DNA from: Gammaproteobacteria bacterium
Lineage (GTDB): Bacteria; Pseudomonadota; Gammaproteobacteria; Steroidobacterales; Steroidobacteraceae
Assembly (NCBI GenBank): GCA_030040235.1
Contig: JASHUC010000447.1
Span: forward strand, 1-6,284
Direction of reading: 5' to 3'
DNA: 6,284 bases
Shown: in pieces, positions 4,680 to 6,284 of the stretch
Position numbering within the stretch: the first letter of the stretch is position 1
Layout: the number at the start of each line of letters is the position of its first letter
The notes under the pieces: generated by a model
Told to the model about the DNA's origin: nothing
Databases searched by the model: none
What the model saw: only the letters and a program-made list of their open reading frames with translations
Program-made: the position numbers and the translations under genes

Positions 4680-6284
4680 ATGGCGGACGATTTGCTGGGG
4701 GGAGTCCTCGGGAGCGAAATCGAGCAGCCCGAGACCGAAGCGCCCCAGGCGCTCGCCGGCGCGGAGGCGTTCGCCGCCGCCGTCGCTGCCATCGCCTCGC
4801 GCCAGGATCCCGGCGTCGCCCGCAAGACCGAAGCGTTCCTGGACGAGCAGACACGGCTCCTCGAGACTCAGCGCCGCCATCTGGAAGACGAGCACGCCTT
4901 CCGGCTGAACCAGCTGCGCCTGACCGTCGCAGCGGCGAAGCGCAAGCGCTACGCCGATCATGTCCGCAACTGCCTCTACACCGCCATCGCGTTGCTCGTT
5001 CTGGGTGTGCTCGTCGCGGCCGTCCGCATGACCGTCGAGGCGATGAGCGATCACAGCCTCGTCGTGGAGGACTTCACGGTGCCGTCGGACTTCGCAGCGC
5101 GCGGCATCACCAGCCAGTCGCTCGCCGAGGATCTGGCGAGCCGCGTCGCGACCATCCGCGCCACGGCGAACCAGCATTCCGCCAGTTACTCGAGCGATGT
5201 CCGCGCCGATCAGGCCGCCGCCTTGAAAGTGCAAATTCCGGAGACCGGCGTCTCCATCGACGAGCTCGAGCACTTCCTCCACCGCTGGCTCGGCCACGAG
5301 ACGGCGGTGAACGGAGAGCTGCGCGAAGGGCCGGACGGGCAACTCTCCATCGTCCTGCATATCGGCGCTGCCGATCCGATCGTCGTGCAGGGATCGAGCG
5401 CCGATCTCGATCCTCTGCTGCAGGCGGCCGCCGAGAAGGTGTTCGCGATTTTCGATCCCGTCAATGACGTGATTTATCTGGAAGTCACGGGCCGCGAGGT
5501 CGAGGGGCACGACGCGGCCGTGCGCTACGCGCAGACGACGAGCGTGGCAATGCCCACGCGAGATCGGGCCGACGCCTATGCCTTGTTGGCCAACGGGGAT
5601 CCCGACCTGCACCGCGCGCTCTCGGAAGCCCGGGTCGCGGTGAACATCGATCCGCACGTGCTGATCGCCTGGGCGGAGGCAGCGGGGATCAGCTCCGGTC
5701 TGGGCCATGACGAGGATGCCATCGATTTCGCTCGTAAGGGACTCGAAACGAAGAAGCGAGACCAGCCCGCCGAGCAAATGGATAACTATCCCCGACTCAT
5801 GACCGCGCTGCAGGGACTCATTGATCGCGCCGCGGGCGACTTCGTGGCACTCCGGAGGGATGAGCAAGACCTCGACCGCTCCCCGCGGAGTGGGCTCGCC
5901 GATTCGTATGCAGGCAGTGCCGAGGTGGCCGCGCTGTTGCACGATGAAGCGCGCGGTGAGCAGGATCTTACCCGCGCGCTCGCGGCTGGGTCGGTAGACG
6001 CCAATGTGCTGCAGGCGCGCTGGGCTCTCAGCTCCGGCGCACGCAACTGGATCCAGGCGCTCGCCGCCGCGAAGGCCTTGGTCGCTGGCATGCAGGCGCA
6101 GCAATCGGCGCTGCCGAGCCGCGAGTCCTCCGCATTCGCTGCCCGCTTCGAGCTCCAGAGCGAGACCGAGTACAGTCCCTTGCTCGCGTACGCCGAGGCG
6201 ATGGTGGGCGACACCGCATCTGCCACGGCGCTCATCTCTCAAACGCCGACCGACTGCTATCTCTGCGTCCGCACTCGCGCCAAG
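4680..6284 (+). CDS. single-pass membrane protein, tandem paralog 2 (C-terminus cut by window edge)
   Basis: The reading frame is open for 535 codons to the window end. It aligns without gaps to the preceding gene over at least the first 152 residues. Shared features are LGGVLG (6-11), LAGAEAFAAAVAA (25-37), DPGVARKTE (43-51), LLETQR and HLEDEHA (60-73). A basic stretch KRKRY precedes one membrane helix at about 98-117, giving the same N-in topology. The outer part keeps HSLVVEDF, ARGIT, IPETGVSIDEL (186-196) and LGHETAVNGEL (204-214), then becomes helical and repeat-like (about 296-358) with little identity to paralog 1. A CxxC (Cys526, Cys529) sits where paralog 1 has DC at 519-520. By that alignment about 110 residues, including the expected TPRs, lie beyond the window. 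It starts 6 bases after the paralog 1 stop, so it is probably translationally coupled. The function is unknown. Confidence 0.83.
   Translation, partial: MADDLLGGVLGSEIEQPETEAPQALAGAEAFAAAVAAIASRQDPGVARKTEAFLDEQTRLLETQRRHLEDEHAFRLNQLRLTVAAAKRKRYADHVRNCLYTAIALLVLGVLVAAVRMTVEAMSDHSLVVEDFTVPSDFAARGITSQSLAEDLASRVATIRATANQHSASYSSDVRADQAAALKVQIPETGVSIDELEHFLHRWLGHETAVNGELREGPDGQLSIVLHIGAADPIVVQGSSADLDPLLQAAAEKVFAIFDPVNDVIYLEVTGREVEGHDAAVRYAQTTSVAMPTRDRADAYALLANGDPDLHRALSEARVAVNIDPHVLIAWAEAAGISSGLGHDEDAIDFARKGLETKKRDQPAEQMDNYPRLMTALQGLIDRAAGDFVALRRDEQDLDRSPRSGLADSYAGSAEVAALLHDEARGEQDLTRALAAGSVDANVLQARWALSSGARNWIQALAAAKALVAGMQAQQSALPSRESSAFAARFELQSETEYSPLLAYAEAMVGDTASATALISQTPTDCYLCVRTRAK

Noticed and set aside
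4419..6242. Long open frame on the minus strand (607 codons) opposite the tandem paralogs
   Set aside because: It is antisense to two genes with clear mutual homology. Its translation is Arg/Gly/His-rich with no domain or membrane pattern. Long antisense frames are expected in GC-rich coding DNA.

Overview
This is a high-GC bacterial segment with five protein-coding genes; two of them run off the ends. The organism looks like a Gram-negative proteobacterium. The reasons are a Sec-type signal peptide, single-pass membrane proteins with a predicted periplasmic repeat domain, an MHS-type major facilitator transporter, GGAGG-like ribosome binding sites and strong G/C bias at third codon positions. 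The sequence alone does not give the genus. No tRNA, rRNA, CRISPR array, insertion sequence or phage gene was seen.

Left part, minus strand (1-2044). A 444-residue MHS-family transporter is followed 17 bases later by a cytoplasmic alpha/beta hydrolase with a GHSYAG nucleophile elbow. The hydrolase is cut by the left edge only a few residues from its expected end. The pair looks like a small uptake-and-hydrolysis operon for an unknown small organic acid or ester.

Middle (2045-2268). A divergent intergenic region of 224 bases separates the two transcription directions. It holds a perfect 7-base inverted repeat that could be an operator. I found no convincing sigma-70 promoter.

Right part, plus strand (2269-6284). 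A small secreted NTF2/SnoaL-like (DUF4440-type) protein is followed by two tandem paralogous genes, the second cut by the right edge. Each paralog has a short, strongly conserved cytoplasmic N-terminus with a probable coiled coil and one transmembrane helix near residues 98-118. Beyond it lies a large predicted periplasmic part. That part begins with a region resembling the TolB-N/FlgO/CsgG-like domain of cyclase-TPR proteins and ends, in the first copy, in TPR repeats. The paralogs are only 6 bases apart and are probably translationally coupled. Their cytoplasmic ends are about 72% identical by hand count, while the periplasmic parts have diverged widely. That pattern suggests a shared inner partner and different outer ligands. 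This membrane pair, perhaps with the small secreted protein, is the most interesting and least explained part of the window. No function can be assigned from the sequence alone.
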